A DNA stretch of 64,000 nt from Bradyrhizobium sp. ISRA430 (GTDB taxonomy: Bacteria > Pseudomonadota > Alphaproteobacteria > Rhizobiales > Xanthobacteraceae): contig NZ_CP094516.1 of NCBI RefSeq assembly GCF_029909975.1, positions 3,348,001 through 3,412,000 of the forward strand. Direction: 5' to 3'. The notes under the pieces were generated by a model. The model was not told where the DNA came from and made no database searches. It was given only the letters and a program-made list of their open reading frames with translations. The position numbers were made by a program, and so were the translations under genes. Shown here in pieces: positions 62,347 to 64,000 of the stretch (its first letter is position 1; every line of letters starts with the position of its first letter).

Positions 62347-62544
62347 TCCCCAGCGGCGTCACGCCCGCCCGCCGTGATCTCTCCCATGCAAATTCGATCG
62401 GCTGCCATTCCGTCGCGACGGACGCCCGCGAGGCACCCCACAGGTTGACGTTTGGGCCGCCACCACGTTGGATGCGCGCGCAAAGCGCGGGGGCATTGGG
62501 CAATCCGGCGTTGGACAGTGCCGCACGTTCGACAGGGGATTTTT

Positions 62545-63846
62545 ATGACCTTTTCCAGCATTTTCGCGCAGTTCGTTGCGCTGGTCGGCGGCATCGCGCT
62601 GCAATGGCGACGCCTGTCCGGCTCGGCGCCGACGCCGGCCTGGGGAGAGAAGCCGGCGATCCCCGAAGCCAAGCCGCAAGGCGCGATCCCGACGTTGAAG
62701 ATGCCGACCGCGCGCGGCTGGCGCGAGGGACACAAGCCGACCGTTGCGCCAGGGCTGAAAGTCAATGCGTTCGCGACAGGCCTCGACCATCCGCGCTGGA
62801 TCGAGGTGCTGCCCAACGGCGACGTCCTCATTGCCGAGGCGACGCAGATCGCGGGCCCGCCACGCACCGTGTTTCACTATGCCATGCAGGCGACGATGCG
62901 GCGCGCCGCGGCGCTCGGCGTCAGTGCCAACCGCATCACGCTGCTGCGCGACAAGGACGGCGATGGCGTCGCCGAGCAGCGCGGCGCCTTCATGGAAAAT
63001 CTGAGCCAGCCGTTCGGCATGGCGCTGGTCGGCGACACCTTCTATGTCGGCAACACCGACGGCGTGATGGCCTTTCCCTATGTCGCGGGCGCCGACCGCA
63101 TCACCGTACCGGGCAAGCGGCTCGCCACATTCAAGCCGAGCGGGCACTGGACACGGAGCCTGCTCGCGAGCCCCGACGGCAAGAAGCTCTATGCCGGCGT
63201 AGGCTCGCTCAGCAATATCGCCGAACTCGGCATGGACGTCGAGGAAGGCCGCGCCGCGGTCTACGAGCTCGATCTCGTCGCCGGCACGCATCGCATCTTC
63301 GCCAGCGGCCTGCGCAATCCGGTCGGCCTTGCCTGGGAGCCAACAACGTCCATGCTCTGGACCGTCGTCAACGAGCGCGACGGCCTCGGCGACGAGACGC
63401 CGCCGGACTATCTCACCTCGGTCCGCGACGGCGGCTTCTACGGCTGGCCCTATTGCTACTGGGGCAAGACGGTGGACGATCGCGTGCCGCAGGATCCGGC
63501 GCTGGTCGCCAAGGCGATCACGCCGGACTATGCGCTCGGCGGCCACACCGCGTCGCTCGGCCTGTGCTGGATGCCGGCCGGCACGCTGCCGGGCTTCCCG
63601 GACGGCATGGTGATCGGCCAGCACGGCTCGTGGAATCGCAGCACGCTGTCCGGCTACAAGGTCGTGTTCATCCCGTTCGAGAACGGCCGCCCGTCCGGCC
63701 CGGCGCGCGACATCCTCTCAGGCTTCCTGTCGCCGGACGAGAAGGAATCTTATGGCCGCCCGGTCGGCGTGGCGATCGGGCCCGACAAGTCGCTGCTGAT
63801 GGCCGACGACGTCGGCAACGTGATCTGGCGCGTCACCGGCGCGTAA
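62545..63846 (+). CDS. PQQ-dependent sugar dehydrogenase (sorbosone dehydrogenase-like)
   Basis: A 433-residue beta-propeller protein. An N-terminal hydrophobic segment (about residues 5-20) may anchor it. KVNAFATGLDHPRWIEVLPNGDVLIAEA is the first blade, and GLRNPVGLAWEPTTSMLWTVVNERDGLGDE, GGFYGWPYCYWG and DGMVIGQHGSWNRSTLSGYKVVFIPF are the substrate/PQQ-pocket blocks of the glucose/sorbosone dehydrogenase family. It oxidises an aldose with PQQ, probably in the periplasm. ATG 62545 has AGGGGA upstream. Confidence 0.9.
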   Translation: MTFSSIFAQFVALVGGIALQWRRLSGSAPTPAWGEKPAIPEAKPQGAIPTLKMPTARGWREGHKPTVAPGLKVNAFATGLDHPRWIEVLPNGDVLIAEATQIAGPPRTVFHYAMQATMRRAAALGVSANRITLLRDKDGDGVAEQRGAFMENLSQPFGMALVGDTFYVGNTDGVMAFPYVAGADRITVPGKRLATFKPSGHWTRSLLASPDGKKLYAGVGSLSNIAELGMDVEEGRAAVYELDLVAGTHRIFASGLRNPVGLAWEPTTSMLWTVVNERDGLGDETPPDYLTSVRDGGFYGWPYCYWGKTVDDRVPQDPALVAKAITPDYALGGHTASLGLCWMPAGTLPGFPDGMVIGQHGSWNRSTLSGYKVVFIPFENGRPSGPARDILSGFLSPDEKESYGRPVGVAIGPDKSLLMADDVGNVIWRVTGA

Positions 63847-63849
63847 GCC

Positions 63850-64000
63850 TCACGTCCCGACGCAGAGCGTGGCGCGCTGCTTGCGGAGCAACGCGATCAC
63901 GGACAGCGCCGTAATCAGCCCCGTCTTGGGATTCTCGGACGGGATGTTCTCGATGGACATCGCGAAGCGCGCGGAATCGGACTCGACCTCGATGCGATGA
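63850..64000 (-). CDS. Aspartate dehydrogenase, C-terminal end (5' part outside the window)
   Basis: Fifty codons on the minus strand end at TGA 63850-63852: HRIEVESDSARFAMSIENIP, SENPKTGLITALSVIALL and RKQRATLCVGT. The block IENIPSENPKTG is typical of the DUF108/aspartate dehydrogenase family, which makes iminoaspartate or interconverts aspartate and oxaloacetate with NAD(P). The start and nucleotide-binding domain lie beyond the window. Confidence 0.8.
   Translation of the reverse strand, partial: HRIEVESDSARFAMSIENIPSENPKTGLITALSVIALLRKQRATLCVGT

Overview
The window reads as ordinary chromosomal DNA from a GC-rich alphaproteobacterium, most likely Bradyrhizobium or a close relative in the Nitrobacteraceae. 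The reasons are the circularly permuted two-piece tmRNA next to an alpha-type SspB, FixK/FNR-type and EcfG-type (GGAAC-N16-CGTT) promoter motifs, abundant ABC, TTT and TRAP solute transporters, and dispersed palindromic repeats of about 100 bp. This assignment is inference from gene content; no database search was run. I saw no prophage, insertion sequence, CRISPR array or tRNA gene.

Layout. 1-9 kb: a partial threonine dehydratase; ilvB with an upstream Ile/Leu/Val-rich leader peptide and attenuator; miaA and serB diverging 11 bp apart; and the envelope protease block hflK-hflC-DUF2065-degP. 9-11 kb: thyA-GNAT-folA in tight coupling. 11-16 kb: a complete TTT uptake system (tctB-tctA-tctC) with a strong hairpin between tctA and tctC, then a paired short-chain chromate transporter. 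15.7-18.2 kb: ssrA (tag ANDNFAPVAQAA), sspB and fumC. 18.3-22 kb: a FixK-like box ahead of a micro-ORF, a DUF4169 protein and a ribbon-helix-helix protein, then feoA-feoB and a second FixK-like box ahead of a small membrane-anchored protein. 22-30 kb: a HAD phosphatase, small secreted or orphan proteins, and a five-gene branched-chain amino acid ABC transporter. 30-37.6 kb: a DUF2336 protein, a large AsmA protein, and a P450 gene diverging from a TetR gene across a perfect operator. 37.6-42 kb: a less GC-rich accessory patch with a NIPSNAP protein, a winged-helix/TPR regulator, an orphan Bug protein and an O-methyltransferase. 42-47.4 kb: MFS, 2-hydroxyacid dehydrogenase and TRAP (DctQM fusion plus DctP). 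48-54 kb: SulP, a Gly/His-rich Spy-like protein, a GlcD-type oxidase, a thioesterase and DUF1328. 54-64 kb: a UvrD/PcrA helicase whose gene carries an in-frame palindromic repeat; a lower-GC orphan protein with an SF1-helicase-like C-terminus; a lone HicB; a Cys-rich/OmpA pair; an Mpo1-like protein, an epimerase and an ICMT-family methyltransferase; an EcfG-promoted micro-protein; a PQQ-type sugar dehydrogenase; and the 3' end of an aspartate dehydrogenase.

The most unusual items are the roughly 50-residue palindromic-repeat insertion between helicase motifs II and III of UvrD, and the neighbouring protein that resembles a helicase C-terminal domain without its ATPase half. The rest is mainly core metabolism and transport with some informative regulatory sites.
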